Of a DNA stretch of 64,000 nucleotides, positions 46,315 through 56,053 are shown piece by piece; the first letter of the stretch is position 1; every line of letters starts with the position of its first letter. The position numbers were made by a program, and so were the translations under genes. Origin of the DNA: Sphingomonas abaci (GTDB lineage Bacteria > Pseudomonadota > Alphaproteobacteria > Sphingomonadales > Sphingomonadaceae); NCBI RefSeq assembly GCF_014199625.1, contig NZ_JACHNY010000002.1:124001-188000 (forward strand). Direction: 5' to 3'. Under the pieces are notes generated by a model. It was given only the letters and a program-made list of their open reading frames with translations, did not search any database and was not told the origin of the DNA.

Positions 46315-47895
46315 TCAAGCCGCCACGGCTTCGCCGCTCACCGGCAGGCGAATTAGATGGTCGAAGGCTGACAGCGACGCCTTCGAGCCTTCGCCCATCG
46401 CGACGATGATCTGCTTGTAGGGCACCGTCGTCACGTCACCCGCCGCGAACACGCCCGCGACCGAGGTTTCGCAGCGGTCGGTGATCTCGATCTCGCCGCG
46501 CTGGCTCAGCGCCACCGTGTCGCGCAGCCACTCGGTGTTGGGCACCAGGCCGATCTGCACGAAGATACCCTCCAGCGGCAGCTCGTGGTCGCTGCCATGG
46601 TTGCGGTCCTTATAGCGCAGGCCGGTCACCCGCTCGCCGTCGCCGGTCACCTCCGTGGTCAGGGCCGAGGTGACGATGTCGACATTGGGCAGGCTTGCGA
46701 GCTTGCGCTGCAGCACCGCGTCGGCGCGCAGGTCAGCCGCATATTCGATCAGGGTGACATGGCCGACCACGCCGGCCAGGTCGATCGCCGCCTCGACACC
46801 GGAGTTGCCGCCGCCGATGACCGCCACGCGCTTGCCGCGGAACAGCGGGCCGTCGCAATGCGGACAATAGGTCACGCCCTTGTTGCGATAGGCATCCTCG
46901 CCCGGAACGTTCATCTGCCGCCAGCGCGCGCCGGTCGACAGGATCAGCGTGCGGGCGCGCAGCGTCGCGCCGCTTTCCAGATGCAGCTCGTGCAGCCCGC
47001 CGGGGCTCTTCGCCGCGACCAGCTTGTCCGCGCGTTGCAGGGTCATCACGTCGACGCCGTACTGGTCGACATGCGCCTCCATCTGCTGGACCATGCGCGG
47101 CCCCTCGGTATGCTGGACCGAGATGAAGTTCTCGATCGACATGGTGTCCAGCACCTGTCCGCCGAACCGCTCGGCGACCAGGCCGGTGCGGATGCCCTTG
47201 CGCGCGGCATAGATCGCCGCTGCGGCGCCAGCCGGACCGCCGCCGACGACCAGCACGTCGAACGGGTCTTTCGCGTCGATCTTCGCCGCCGCACGCGCGA
47301 CGCTGCCGGTGTCGAGCTTGGCGAGGATCTGCTCCACGTCCATGCGACCCTGCGCGAACAGCTCGCCGTTCAGGAAGATCGACGGCACTGACAGGATGTT
47401 GCGCGCTGACACCTCGTCCTGGAACAGGCCGCCCTCGATCGCGGTGTGGCGGATGCGCGGATTGAGCACGCTCATCAGGTTCAGGGCCTGCACCACGTCG
47501 GGGCAGTTCTGGCAGGTCAGCGAGAAATAGGTTTCGAATACATAGTCGCCGTCGAGATCACGGATCTGCGCGATCGTCTCGTCGGACAGCTTGGGCGGAT
47601 GGCCGCCGACCTGGAGGAGCGCCAGCACCAGCGATGTGAATTCATGGCCGAGCGGGATGCCGGCGAAGCGCACGCCGATCATGGTGCCGGCGCGGCGGAT
47701 CAGGAAGCTGGGGCGGCGCGCATCGTCGTCGGCGCGGATGACGGAGACCTGCGGATGCAGGTCGGCGATCTCGTTCAGCAACTCCAGCATCTGCGCGGAC
47801 TTGGCCCCGTCGTCGAGCGAGGCGACGAGTTCCACCGGCTGGCGGAGATGACCGAGATAGGTCTTGAGCTGGGTCTTGAGATTGGCGTCGAGCAC
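46315..47895 (-). CDS. ahpF: Alkyl hydroperoxide reductase subunit F
   Basis: NADH-dependent flavoprotein disulfide reductase that recharges AhpC. The 526-residue product has the two thioredoxin-like N-terminal folds with the CQNC centre (Cys128, Cys131), then the FAD/NAD domain: [19 protein letters not shown], the active-site CPHC (Cys344, Cys347) and [15 protein letters not shown]. It lies downstream of ahpC on the same strand, about 210 bp apart, separated by a GC-rich hairpin. Confidence 0.95.
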   Translation of the reverse strand: MLDANLKTQLKTYLGHLRQPVELVASLDDGAKSAQMLELLNEIADLHPQVSVIRADDDARRPSFLIRRAGTMIGVRFAGIPLGHEFTSLVLALLQVGGHPPKLSDETIAQIRDLDGDYVFETYFSLTCQNCPDVVQALNLMSVLNPRIRHTAIEGGLFQDEVSARNILSVPSIFLNGELFAQGRMDVEQILAKLDTGSVARAAAKIDAKDPFDVLVVGGGPAGAAAAIYAARKGIRTGLVAERFGGQVLDTMSIENFISVQHTEGPRMVQQMEAHVDQYGVDVMTLQRADKLVAAKSPGGLHELHLESGATLRARTLILSTGARWRQMNVPGEDAYRNKGVTYCPHCDGPLFRGKRVAVIGGGNSGVEAAIDLAGVVGHVTLIEYAADLRADAVLQRKLASLPNVDIVTSALTTEVTGDGERVTGLRYKDRNHGSDHELPLEGIFVQIGLVPNTEWLRDTVALSQRGEIEITDRCETSVAGVFAAGDVTTVPYKQIIVAMGEGSKASLSAFDHLIRLPVSGEAVAA

Positions 47896-47971
47896 GGATG
47901 GCCTCCGTTGGATGGTGGTTCGGTTTCATCTCCCGGTGGCGGGAGGAGGGCGGTGGCGATCACCGCCCCGC

Positions 47972-47995
47972 GTCGGACCGGTCGGACCGGTCGGA
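47972..47995 (-). repeat. Short tandem repeat in the ahpC-ahpF gap
   Basis: The nonamer GTCGGACCG occurs twice in succession (47972-47980, 47981-47989) followed by a partial copy GTCGGA. It is internal to the non-coding gap between ahpC and ahpF. Confidence 0.7.
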
Positions 47996-47998
47996 AGG

Positions 47999-48033
47999 CC
48001 GGCGGGCGATGCATCACAGGCACCGCCCGCCGG
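47999..48033 (-). other. Stem-loop in the ahpC-ahpF gap
   Basis: CCGGCGGGCG (47999-48008) pairs perfectly with CGCCCGCCGG (48024-48033) over a 15-base loop. There is no T-tract on either side, so it looks less like a simple terminator and more like an intercistronic barrier that would shield ahpC mRNA and lower ahpF expression. Confidence 0.5.
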
Positions 48034-48106
48034 GCTGAAGAAATCCACCACCTCCAGCACCGGGGCGGTCGCCGGGCGCCGGAGGCGAGATCGGGCGTTC
48101 AGCCGG

Positions 48107-48670
48107 TCAGATCTTGCCGACGAGGTCGAGCGACGGAGCGAGCGTCTCTTCGCCCTCTTCCCACTTGGCGGGGCAGACCTCACCCGGATGCGCGGCGATA
48201 TACTGGGCTGCCTTGATCTTGCGCAGCAGTTCCATCGCGTTGCGGCCGACGCCCTCGGAGGTGACCTCCATGAGCTGGATCGTGCCCTCGGGGTCGACGA
48301 CGAAGGTGCCGCGATCGGCCAGGCCCTGGCCCTCGCGCATCACGCCGAAGTTGTTGGTCACGACGCCGGCCGGATCCCCCAGCATGGTGAAGCGGATCTT
48401 GCCGATCGCCGGCGAGCTGTCGTGCCATGCCTTGTGGCTGAAATGCGTGTCGGTCGAGACGCTGTACACCTCGACGCCCATCTTCGCGAAGGTGTCGTGA
48501 TTGTCGGCCAGATCCTCCAGCTCCGTCGGGCATACGAAAGTGAAGTCGGCGGGGTAGAAGAAGAACACCGCCCACTTGCCCAGCACGTCGGTGTCCGACA
48601 CGGTGAGGAACTTGCCCTCCTTATAGGCCTGCGTCGTGAACGGCTTCAGCTTGGTGCCGATGATCGACAT
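48107..48670 (-). CDS. ahpC: Alkyl hydroperoxide reductase subunit C (peroxiredoxin)
   Basis: Typical 2-Cys peroxiredoxin of 187 residues. The peroxidatic Cys47 is in DFTFVCPTELEDL and the resolving Cys166 in HPGEVCPAKW. The TDTHFSHKAWH segment is also conserved. GGAG lies 7 bases ahead of the ATG. It is the first gene, followed by ahpF. A short imperfect palindrome (48681-48697) overlaps the area just upstream. Confidence 0.97.
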   Translation of the reverse strand: MSIIGTKLKPFTTQAYKEGKFLTVSDTDVLGKWAVFFFYPADFTFVCPTELEDLADNHDTFAKMGVEVYSVSTDTHFSHKAWHDSSPAIGKIRFTMLGDPAGVVTNNFGVMREGQGLADRGTFVVDPEGTIQLMEVTSEGVGRNAMELLRKIKAAQYIAAHPGEVCPAKWEEGEETLAPSLDLVGKI

Positions 48671-48773
48671 GGTGCATCTCCATATGCGTTGCGTATGGTA
48701 GGCCTCTACCCTTTTGCAGCGCAGCAGGGAAATCGGTTTCCCCGGTCACCGGCATTGGCGGAATCGATCAGCC

Positions 48774-49364
48774 TCACGAGGCAGCCGTAGCGTCCAGCCA
48801 GTCGGACGGCGGTCGTCGATCGCTCGGGCTGGTGTCCGCATTCATGCTGCTCCGCATGATTTCCAGTGCCCATTCCGTACGTTGTGGGTCTTCGCTGGCC
48901 ACCGCGTCGGCCGGAATCCAGAGGTCGTAGTCGCGCATATGGGCATCCGCCGCCGTGAACAGCACGCAAATGTCCGCGGCCACGCCGGTCACGATCAGCC
49001 GACCGACGCCCAGTTGCGGCAGGATCACGGGCAGGTTGGTGGCGTAGAAGCCCGAGAATTGCGGCTTGATGACGAACAGGTCCCGGTCCCGCGGACGCAG
49101 CGATTCGGCGATGGTGCGACCGGCGCAGTCCGGCTCCAGGCAGCGCGCGATCAGGTCCTCGCGGCTGTCGTGCCAGTCGCCATGATTGTCGTTGACGTAG
49201 AGGACCGGCACCTCCGCCGCGTCCGCCTGGTCGCGCAAGGACCGGATCGCCCGCGCGGCCGCCTCGGCCGCCGGGCGCAGTCGCTCCGCCCCCGGAAAGG
49301 CGAGCGTGTTCATCATGTCGAGGATCAGCAGCGCAGTGCCGCCGGAGACGGAGGGGTCAGCCAT
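48774..49364 (-). CDS. Isochorismatase-family cysteine hydrolase
   Basis: A 196-residue amidohydrolase of the nicotinamidase/isochorismatase superfamily. The catalytic triad Asp16 (LLILDMMN), Lys100 (FVIKPQFSGF) and Cys133 (GVAADICVLFTAADA) is complete. The substrate is unclear; nicotinamide, an isochorismate-like compound or a related amide are possible. It stands alone, between ahpC and rimO, on the same strand. Confidence 0.88.
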   Translation of the reverse strand: MADPSVSGGTALLILDMMNTLAFPGAERLRPAAEAAARAIRSLRDQADAAEVPVLYVNDNHGDWHDSREDLIARCLEPDCAGRTIAESLRPRDRDLFVIKPQFSGFYATNLPVILPQLGVGRLIVTGVAADICVLFTAADAHMRDYDLWIPADAVASEDPQRTEWALEIMRSSMNADTSPSDRRPPSDWLDATAAS

Positions 49365-49430
49365 GGCCGACGCTTAGGAAGCGCCGGCCGGACTGTCGTT
49401 GATGAGCATCATGGCCGCCCCGACGGACGA

Positions 49431-50768
49431 TCAGGCGGGAAGCGGCACCCCGTACAGATCATGCTCGTCCGCATCCTCGATCGCGACCGGCACGATGTCG
49501 CCGACCGCGAGATGGCCGGCGTCGCGCAGGAATACCTCGCCATCGATCTCGGGCGCATCGGCTTGCGACCGGCCGGTCGCGCCACCCTCCGAGTCCACCG
49601 CGTCGATGATGACGGGCAAGGTGCGGCCGACCTTGGCGGCGAGCTTGGCGGCGGAGATGGCGGCCGTCTTCTCCATGATCCGGGCGTAGCGCTCTTCCTT
49701 CACCGCCTCCGGCACCGGATCGGACAGGTCGTTGGCCGCCGCGCCCTCCACGGGCTCGAACCGGAAAGCGCCGACGCGGTCGAGCTGCGCCTCGTCCAGC
49801 CAGTCGAGCAGATACTGGAAATCCGCCTCCGTCTCGCCGGGAAAGCCGACCACGAAGGTCGAGCGGATCGCGATATCGGGGCAGATTTCGCGCCAGCGAT
49901 GGATGCGGCTCAGCACCTTGGCGTCGTTGGCCGGCCGCTTCATCCGCTTCAGCACCGCCGGGGCGGCGTGCTGGAAGGGGATGTCGAGATAGGGCAGCAC
50001 CAGCCCCTCGGCCATCAGCGGAATGATTTGATCGACATGGGGATAGGGATAGACATAGTGGAGCCGCACCCAAGGCGCGATCCGGCCCAGTTCGCGCGCC
50101 AGATCGGTCATGTGCGCGCGCACCTCGCCTCCCGACTTCAGCGGCCAGCTCGCATGGCGCAGGTCGACGCCGTATGCCGAGGTGTCCTGGCTGATGACCA
50201 GCAGTTCCTTGGTGCCGGCCGCGACCAGCTTCTCCGCCTCACGCAGGATCGCGTCGGGCCGCCGGCTGGCGAGGTCGCCGCGCAGGCTGGGGATGATGCA
50301 GAAGGAGCAACGGTGGTTGCAGCCCTCAGAGATCTTCAGATAGCTGTAATGGCGCGGCGTCAGCTTCAGCCCGGCATCGGGGATCAGGTCGATATAGGGC
50401 GACAGGTTGGCGGGCGCGGCCTCGTGCACCGCCTCGACCACCTGCTCATATTGGTGCGCGCCGGTGACGGCTAGCACCTGGGGAAAGCGGGCGCGGATCA
50501 CCTCCGCCTCCTTGCCCATGCAGCCGGTGACGATCACCCTGCCATTCTCGGCGATCGCCTCGCCAATCGCCTCCAGACTCTCCTCCTTGGCGGAGTCGAG
50601 AAAGCCGCAGGTATTGACCAGCACGACGTCCGCGCCGGCATAGTCGGCGGACATCTGATAGCCATCGGCGCGCAGTTGCGTGAGGATGCGCTCGCTGTCG
50701 ACGAGATTCTTCGGACAGCCAAGCGACACCATGCCGACACGCGGCGGGGAGGGGAGTTTCGTTGCCAT
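49431..50768 (-). CDS. rimO: Ribosomal protein S12 methylthiotransferase RimO
   Basis: Radical-SAM methylthiotransferase of 445 residues that modifies S12. The N-terminal MTTase domain has cysteines 18, 54 and 83 ([34 protein letters not shown]), and the radical-SAM cluster is C150-C154-C157 ([13 protein letters not shown]). The C-terminal TRAM domain follows ([17 protein letters not shown]). It starts [13 protein letters not shown]. It is divergent from anmK. Confidence 0.96.
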   Translation of the reverse strand: MATKLPSPPRVGMVSLGCPKNLVDSERILTQLRADGYQMSADYAGADVVLVNTCGFLDSAKEESLEAIGEAIAENGRVIVTGCMGKEAEVIRARFPQVLAVTGAHQYEQVVEAVHEAAPANLSPYIDLIPDAGLKLTPRHYSYLKISEGCNHRCSFCIIPSLRGDLASRRPDAILREAEKLVAAGTKELLVISQDTSAYGVDLRHASWPLKSGGEVRAHMTDLARELGRIAPWVRLHYVYPYPHVDQIIPLMAEGLVLPYLDIPFQHAAPAVLKRMKRPANDAKVLSRIHRWREICPDIAIRSTFVVGFPGETEADFQYLLDWLDEAQLDRVGAFRFEPVEGAAANDLSDPVPEAVKEERYARIMEKTAAISAAKLAAKVGRTLPVIIDAVDSEGGATGRSQADAPEIDGEVFLRDAGHLAVGDIVPVAIEDADEHDLYGVPLPA

Positions 50769-50861
50769 GGGACGGTCCGCACATAATGGAGGATGGACGG
50801 ATTTGCCAGTGGCGCGCATTCATGCGAGCCGGTGCGTCGGCAAGGGGGGATGAAACGATCC

Positions 50862-51965
50862 ATGTTGGCCATCGGACTGATGTCGGGCACCTCGCTCGAC
50901 GGCATCGACGCGGCGCTGATCGAGACGGATGGCGAGGCGCTGGTCCGGCCGGTCGCGTTTCGCGGCGAGCCCTATTCGGATGCGGCGCGCGCCCAGCTCG
51001 CGGCGGCGACCCGCACCGCTCTGACCTATGATCGGCCGCGCGCCAGTCCCGAGCTGGTGGCGGCGGGCGAGTTGATCACGCGGACCCATGCGCTGGCGGT
51101 CCACAAGCTGCTGCGCGAGGCGGGCGTGGCGGCGGCCGATGTCGGCGTCATCGGCTTTCACGGCCAGACGGTGGCGCATCGCCCCGATCGCGGCTGGACC
51201 TGGCAGATCGGCGACGGCGCGGCGTTGGCGGCGGCCTGCGGCATCGACACGGTGGCCGATTTCCGCTCCGCCGATGTCGCGGCGGGCGGGCAGGGGGCGC
51301 CGCTGATCCCGGTCTATCACGCGGCGCTGGTCGCCGGCCTGCACAAGCCGCTCGCCGTCCTCAATCTGGGCGGGGTCGCCAACATCACCTTTGTCGGAGC
51401 GGACGGCGCGCTGGTCGCCTTCGACACCGGACCCGCCAATGGCCTGATCGACGATTGGGTGGGCGAGACGATCGGCGCGCGCTTCGATGCCGGCGGGACC
51501 TTGGCCGCCGCCGGCCGCGTCGACGAGACGGTGCTGGGCGCGATGCTCGACCACCCATTCTTCGATGCGCCTCCGCCCAAATCGCTGGACCGCAGCGACT
51601 TCACCGTCCAGCCCGCGCGCGGCCTGACCGCCGCCGATGGCGCCGCGACGTTGACCGCCTTCACCGCCGAGACGGTGGCGCTGGCCCTGTCGCATCTGCC
51701 CGCGCGGCCCGGACGACTGATCGTGGTCGGTGGCGGTCGGCACAACGCGACCATGCTCGCCATGCTGGCGGAGCGCACCGGCCTCGCCGTCGAGCCGGGC
51801 GACTCGATCGGTTGGAACGGCGACGGGATCGAGGCGGAGGGGTTCGCCTATATGGCGGTGCGGACCCTGACGGGGCGACCGATCAGTTTCCCCGGCACGA
51901 CCGGGGTCGCGCAGCCGACCGGCGGCGGTGTCGTTCACCGTGCTCCGGTCACGGACGGTCGATAA
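50862..51965 (+). CDS. anmK: Anhydro-N-acetylmuramic acid kinase
   Basis: Recycles anhydroMurNAc from turnover of the cell wall. The 367-residue protein has the ATP-binding IGLMSGTSLDGIDAALIE, IGFHGQTVAHRPDRGWTWQIGD (summarised as GFHGQTVAHRP), LNLGGVANITF, FDTGPANGLIDDW and VVGGGRHNATML. The start is ambiguous: ATG 50862 has AAGGGGGG about 12 bases upstream, and ATG 50850 directly abuts that motif, so I prefer 50862. It is divergent from rimO. Confidence 0.93.
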   Translation: MLAIGLMSGTSLDGIDAALIETDGEALVRPVAFRGEPYSDAARAQLAAATRTALTYDRPRASPELVAAGELITRTHALAVHKLLREAGVAAADVGVIGFHGQTVAHRPDRGWTWQIGDGAALAAACGIDTVADFRSADVAAGGQGAPLIPVYHAALVAGLHKPLAVLNLGGVANITFVGADGALVAFDTGPANGLIDDWVGETIGARFDAGGTLAAAGRVDETVLGAMLDHPFFDAPPPKSLDRSDFTVQPARGLTAADGAATLTAFTAETVALALSHLPARPGRLIVVGGGRHNATMLAMLAERTGLAVEPGDSIGWNGDGIEAEGFAYMAVRTLTGRPISFPGTTGVAQPTGGGVVHRAPVTDGR

Positions 51966-52038
51966 ATTTGTGTTAACGCTGGACGGATAAGCCCAACCCA
52001 AGCAAAGCGAATCCCGTCGAAGCGGAAGGGGTGGCCCC

Positions 52039-52182
52039 GTGGAATCCGACCTGCGTTACTATGTCCGTCGCCTGACCATGGAGCGTGCCGCCGCCCAGCG
52101 CGCGCTGACCGCGGAGGCGCGCGACCGTCGAATGCAACTGGTCGAAAGCTACACGCGCAAGATCGCCGAACTGCGCGGCTGA
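52039..52182 (+). CDS. Small conserved protein of unknown function
   Basis: A 47-residue charged protein MESDLRYYVRRLTMERAAAQ and onward, ending TRKIAELRG, mostly predicted helical. It starts at GTG with AAGGGG six bases upstream; an ATG 13 codons further is an alternative. It lies 73 bp after anmK and before the convergent VWA gene. I do not recognise the family, but the composition and ribosome binding site look like a real small gene. Confidence 0.6.
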   Translation: MESDLRYYVRRLTMERAAAQRALTAEARDRRMQLVESYTRKIAELRG

Positions 52183-52186
52183 ATCC

Positions 52187-53365
52187 TCAGCGTTTGCGCG
52201 TCAGCTCGCGCATCGCCGCGTCCAGCCCCTCCAGCGTCAGCGGGAACATCCGGTCGTTCATGATCCGCCGGATCATCGCGACCGACTGGCCATAATCCCA
52301 ATGCTCGCGCGGCAGCGGATTGAGCCAGATGCTCGCCGGATAAGTGGTCGTTAGCCGGTTCAGCCAGACCGCGCCGGCCTCGTCATTATGATGCTCCACC
52401 GAGCCGCCGACCTGGCTGATCTCATAGGGGCTCATCGACGCATCGCCGACGAACACGCACTTATAGTCGTGGCCATAGCGGTGCAGCACGTCCCAGGTTG
52501 GCGTGCGTTCCTGGAATCGGCGGCGATTGTCCTTCCACACGCCCTCATAGGGGCAGTTGTGGAAGTAGAAGAATTCGAGGTTCTTGAACTCGGCGGTCGC
52601 CGCGGAGAAGAGCTCCTCGCATAGCGTGACGAATGGGTCCATCGATCCGCCCACGTCGAGAAAGAGCAGCAGCTTGACCGCATTGCGCCGTTCGGGACGC
52701 ATCCGCACGTCGAGCCAGCCCTGGCGCGCGGTGCCGTCGATCGTGCCGTCGATATCGAGTTCGCTCGCCGTCCCCTCGCGCGCGAAGCGACGCAGGCGGC
52801 GGAGCGCGACCTTGATGTTGCGCGTGCCCAGCTCGCGGCTGTTGTCCAGATTGCGGAAGGCGCGCTGGTCCCAGACCTTGATCGCGCGGCTATGCCGACC
52901 TTCCCCGCCGATGCGCACGCCTTCGGGATTGTAGCCGCCGTTGCCGAACGGGCTGGTGCCGCCGGTGCCGATCCATTTGCTGCCGCCCTCGTGACGGCCA
53001 TGCTGTTCCGCCAGCCGTTGCTTGAGCGCGTCCATGATCGCGTCCCAGCTTCCCAGCGACTCGATGGCCGCGCGCTCCTCGGGCGTCAGGTACTTCTCCG
53101 CCACAGCCTTCAGCCAGTCGGCGGGGATGTCGGCATGCTGTTCGGCCGCTGGACTGGTCAGGCCGCGAAACACCTGTCCGAAAACCTGGTCGAACCGGTC
53201 GAGCAGCGCCTCGTCCTTCACATAGACGGCGCGCGCGAGATAGTAGAATTGCTCGGGGCTCTGTTCGATCACATCGGCGTCCAGTGCTTCCAGCAGCAGC
53301 AGATGCTCCTTCAGCCCGGCCGGAATACCGGCGGCGCGCAAGCTGTCGAGGAAGTGGAGGAACAT
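52187..53365 (-). CDS. VWA-domain (CoxE-like) protein
   Basis: A 392-residue protein. The N-terminal part (FLHFLDSLRAAGIPAGLKEHLLLLEAL) and the long middle region resemble CoxE-type proteins. The VWA segment has LLLFLDVGGSMDPFV, where the MIDAS motif DxSxS is changed to DVGGS. A second metal residue lies in VFVGDASMSPYEI. CoxE-like proteins often work with a MoxR ATPase, which is not adjacent here. Start at 53365 (MFLHFLDSL); an upstream start is possible. Confidence 0.85.
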   Translation of the reverse strand: MFLHFLDSLRAAGIPAGLKEHLLLLEALDADVIEQSPEQFYYLARAVYVKDEALLDRFDQVFGQVFRGLTSPAAEQHADIPADWLKAVAEKYLTPEERAAIESLGSWDAIMDALKQRLAEQHGRHEGGSKWIGTGGTSPFGNGGYNPEGVRIGGEGRHSRAIKVWDQRAFRNLDNSRELGTRNIKVALRRLRRFAREGTASELDIDGTIDGTARQGWLDVRMRPERRNAVKLLLFLDVGGSMDPFVTLCEELFSAATAEFKNLEFFYFHNCPYEGVWKDNRRRFQERTPTWDVLHRYGHDYKCVFVGDASMSPYEISQVGGSVEHHNDEAGAVWLNRLTTTYPASIWLNPLPREHWDYGQSVAMIRRIMNDRMFPLTLEGLDAAMRELTRKR

Positions 53366-53405
53366 GCCTGCGTTCCTGCCAGATCGTCGCCTCGGCCCCA
53401 AGACG

Positions 53406-53438
53406 AAAAAGGGCGGCTCCGTTGCCGGAACCGCCCTT
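53406..53438 (-). terminator. Terminator of the rplM-rpsI operon
   Basis: GGGCGG(C)TCC (53411-53420) pairs with GGA(A)CCGCCC (53427-53436), with a run of A at 53406-53410 giving a T-tract on the minus strand. It lies just after the rpsI stop. Confidence 0.8.
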
Positions 53439-53461
53439 CGCAGCCGGGAAGGCCGAGAGAC

Positions 53462-54010
53462 TTAGCGCTTCGAGAACTGGAAGCTGCGACGCGCCTTGGC
53501 GCGGCCATACTTCTTGCGCTCGACCGAGCGGCTGTCGCGGGTCAGGAAGCCCGCCGCCTTGACGGGCGCGCGCAGCGCCGGCTCGTACTTGGTGATCGCC
53601 TGGCTGATGCCATGCTTCACCGCGCCGGCCTGGCCGGACAGGCCACCACCCTTGACGGTGCAAACGACGTCATACTGGCCCTCGCGCTCGGCGACGCCGA
53701 ACACCTGGTTGATGACGAGGCGCAGCGTCGGACGCGCGAAATACACTTCCTGATCACGGCCGTTGATCGTGATCTTGCCGGTGCCGGGCTTCAGCCAGAC
53801 GCGGGCGACGGCATCCTTGCGGCGGCCGGTGGCATAGGCGCGACCCAGCGAATCGATTTCCTGCTCGCGCAGCGGCGCGCGCTGCACTGGCACGTCCTGA
53901 CCGGCCAGATAGGCGTCGGTCTGGCCGTCCTGCGGAGCGGCGGCGGCGTCCCGCTGCTGCTGGTTCAGCGCGGCGCCGAGATCGGCGAGGGACTGGCGGT
54001 TGTCGGACAT
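53462..54010 (-). CDS. rpsI: 30S ribosomal protein S9 with N-terminal extension
   Basis: Small-subunit protein whose C-terminal [17 protein letters not shown] tail reaches the P site. The core begins near [19 protein letters not shown] and continues with [19 protein letters not shown]. At 182 residues it is about 50 longer than E. coli S9 because of an Asp/Gln/Ala-rich N-terminal region ([15 protein letters not shown]). The start ATG overlaps the rplM stop, so the order rplM-rpsI is coupled. Confidence 0.95.
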   Translation of the reverse strand: MSDNRQSLADLGAALNQQQRDAAAAPQDGQTDAYLAGQDVPVQRAPLREQEIDSLGRAYATGRRKDAVARVWLKPGTGKITINGRDQEVYFARPTLRLVINQVFGVAEREGQYDVVCTVKGGGLSGQAGAVKHGISQAITKYEPALRAPVKAAGFLTRDSRSVERKKYGRAKARRSFQFSKR

Positions 54011-54489
54011 TATGCGCCCACCTTGTTCTTGCGGCTCATGCCGGCGATGTCGAGGACCTCGGGGTTCTGCGCGGCGTGCGGATGCTCGGTGCCGGCGAAG
54101 ATGCGCAGGTTGCGCATCTGCTCGCGACCCAGCGGACCGCGCGGGATCATGCGCTCCACGGCCTTTTCCAGGACGCGCTCGGGAAAGCGGCCTTCCAGGA
54201 CCTTGGCGGCGGTGATGCCCTTGATGCCGCCGGCATAGCCGGTGTGCTTGTAATAGACCTTCTTCGCCGCCTTGTTCGACGTGAAGCGGATCTTGTCGGC
54301 GTTGATCACGATGACATTGTCACCGCAGTCGACATGCGGGGTGAACGACGTCTTGTGCTTGCCGCGCAGGACGTTGGCGATGACTACCGCGGCGCGACCG
54401 ACCACCAGGTCGGTGGCGTCGACGATGTGCCACTTCTTCTCCACCTCGTGCGGCTTGGCCGACTTGGTGGTCTTCATGAGCGCCTTCAT
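54010..54489 (-). CDS. rplM: 50S ribosomal protein L13
   Basis: Early-assembly large-subunit protein of 159 residues. Signatures are [27 protein letters not shown] (summarised as [13 protein letters not shown]), [25 protein letters not shown] and [15 protein letters not shown] with the end [15 protein letters not shown] lies ahead of the ATG at 54489; an internal ATG (54477) is possible. First gene of rplM-rpsI. Confidence 0.96.
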   Translation of the reverse strand: MKALMKTTKSAKPHEVEKKWHIVDATDLVVGRAAVVIANVLRGKHKTSFTPHVDCGDNVIVINADKIRFTSNKAAKKVYYKHTGYAGGIKGITAAKVLEGRFPERVLEKAVERMIPRGPLGREQMRNLRIFAGTEHPHAAQNPEVLDIAGMSRKNKVGA

Positions 54490-54606
54490 GGGCGTGGACC
54501 TTTCGAACGAATATCGCGCCACCCCCGGGGGAGCGGCGCGTTGTGCCGGCTCAATGCGCGAAAGGGGGCGGAACGTCAAGCATTCCGCCACTTTGCTGAC
54601 GGGTAT

Positions 54607-55677
54607 CTAAATACCAGCAACCGTTTGACGCCCGGATCGGGCCGTGCCGACGGCGTGGGCGGCGGCAACGGTGCAGATCAGCAGCAGGGCGGCATTGGCC
54701 TGGTGCATCACGGCGACGCCGATCTGCACGCCGGTCAGGAGCGTGGCCACGCCCAGAAAGATCTGGAGCGTCACCAGCCCGGTGACGAGGAAGCCGGCGC
54801 GCGATCCGGTGCGCGTCGCGCGCACCGCCAGCCACAGGAGGGCGATGGCGGCGGCGAAGGCGAACCAGCGATGGATGAACTGGACGACGATCGGATTGTC
54901 GATCGCATTGGTCCAACCGGGGCTGAGCATCGGCACGCCCTGTGGGAAGACGGCGTCGCCCATCAGCGGCCAGCCGGAAAAGGCATAGCCCGCGTCCAGT
55001 CCGGCGGTGAACGCGCCGAACACGATCTGGACGAACAGCATCAGCAGCGCGACCGCGCCGACTCCGGTCAGCCGCGCCGGTGCGGCGAACGGGTCGCGGG
55101 CCAGCGCCCCCAGGTCCAGCGCGGTCCACACCGTGCCCGCCAGGATGACGAGCGCGGTGACCAGATGCACCGCCAGGCGGATATGGCTGACATCGGTTCG
55201 CACCGAAAGGCCCGACGCGACCATCCACCAGCCGATCGCGCCCTGCAGTCCGCCGAGCGCCAGGATGGCGGCGAGGCGCGGTCCATAGCCCTTGGGGATT
55301 TGCCGTCGCAGCGTGAAGACGATCAGCGGCACCGCAAAGGCGAGGCCGATCACCCGACCGAGCAGCCGGTGCAGATACTCCCAGAAGAAAATCGCCTTGA
55401 AACCGGCCAGCGTCATGTCGCGGTTGAACGCCTGATACTCCGGGATTTTGCGATAGTTGGCGAATTCGGCCTGCCACTCTGCCTGGGTCAGCGGGGGAAT
55501 GATGCCGCTGATCGGCTTCCACTGGGTGATAGACAGACCCGACTCGGTCAGCCGGGTGATGCCGCCGATCACGACCATCGCCACGATCAGTGCGGCGACC
55601 AGCCACAGCCAGCGGGCGACGGCCCGGGGGCGGGCTTGCGAAAGAAAGGCGGCGCTGGGCTGAAGCATGCATCGCAT
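54607..55677 (-). CDS. ctaA: Heme A synthase (COX15/CtaA)
   Basis: Integral membrane enzyme that oxidises the C8 methyl of heme O for cytochrome oxidase. The 356-residue protein has about eight hydrophobic helices and the conserved segments GGITRLTESGLSITQWKPI, FWEYLHRLLGR, GAIGWWMVASGL, HIRLAVHL, IVFGAFTAGLDAG and FIHRWFA, with further His in VAVMHQANA. Start at 55677 or 55668 is uncertain. Confidence 0.95.
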   Translation of the reverse strand: MRCMLQPSAAFLSQARPRAVARWLWLVAALIVAMVVIGGITRLTESGLSITQWKPISGIIPPLTQAEWQAEFANYRKIPEYQAFNRDMTLAGFKAIFFWEYLHRLLGRVIGLAFAVPLIVFTLRRQIPKGYGPRLAAILALGGLQGAIGWWMVASGLSVRTDVSHIRLAVHLVTALVILAGTVWTALDLGALARDPFAAPARLTGVGAVALLMLFVQIVFGAFTAGLDAGYAFSGWPLMGDAVFPQGVPMLSPGWTNAIDNPIVVQFIHRWFAFAAAIALLWLAVRATRTGSRAGFLVTGLVTLQIFLGVATLLTGVQIGVAVMHQANAALLLICTVAAAHAVGTARSGRQTVAGI

Positions 55678-55728
55678 GTAGCGCTGCGGAGCGGGTGCGC
55701 CAAGCGGCGGGCGGTTGGTGGGGGCTGG

Positions 55729-55890
55729 TTACATCGCCGCCTGGGCGACCGCGGGCATCCGCCGGTCGAGCAGGTCCAGCGCCATCGACAGATGTGCGGC
55801 GACGAGATGCTCGTCGAGCGAGTCCAGCAGTTCCAGCGCGTCGGCGATCTTGGCCCGCGCCTCCTTATATGCGTTCATGTTCTTGCCCAT
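55729..55890 (-). CDS. Small conserved protein of unknown function
   Basis: A 53-residue protein, MGKNMNAYKEARAKIADALE and onward, ending PAVAQAAM. It is highly helical and amphipathic (ALELLDSLDEHLVAAHLSMAL). It precedes ctaA on the same strand by about 50 bp. No family is recognised. The internal Met5 is an alternative start. Confidence 0.6.
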   Translation of the reverse strand: MGKNMNAYKEARAKIADALELLDSLDEHLVAAHLSMALDLLDRRMPAVAQAAM

Positions 55891-56005
55891 TACGTGAGGC
55901 CGAACCCCCTACACGATCGCGCGGGCCGCGCAACGAAACCACCTGCCTCGCATCGGGACGGTTGGGACAGGCTGTCCGGTCACGCCAAGTCGACTGCCCG
56001 CGACC

Positions 56006-56036
56006 AAAAAAGGGGGGCGCTAAATAGCGCCCCCCT
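56006..56036 (-). terminator. Terminator of the PEP-CTERM protein gene
   Basis: AGGGGGGCGCT (56011-56021) pairs perfectly with AGCGCCCCCCT (56026-56036) over a four-base loop AAAT. The run of A at 56006-56011 provides a T-tract on the minus strand. Confidence 0.9.
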
Positions 56037-56053
56037 CTCAGGCGGTTCGTGGA

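Noticed and set aside
47972..47995. CRISPR-like repeat
   Set aside because: The nonamer copies are directly adjacent with no spacers, and no cas gene is in the window.
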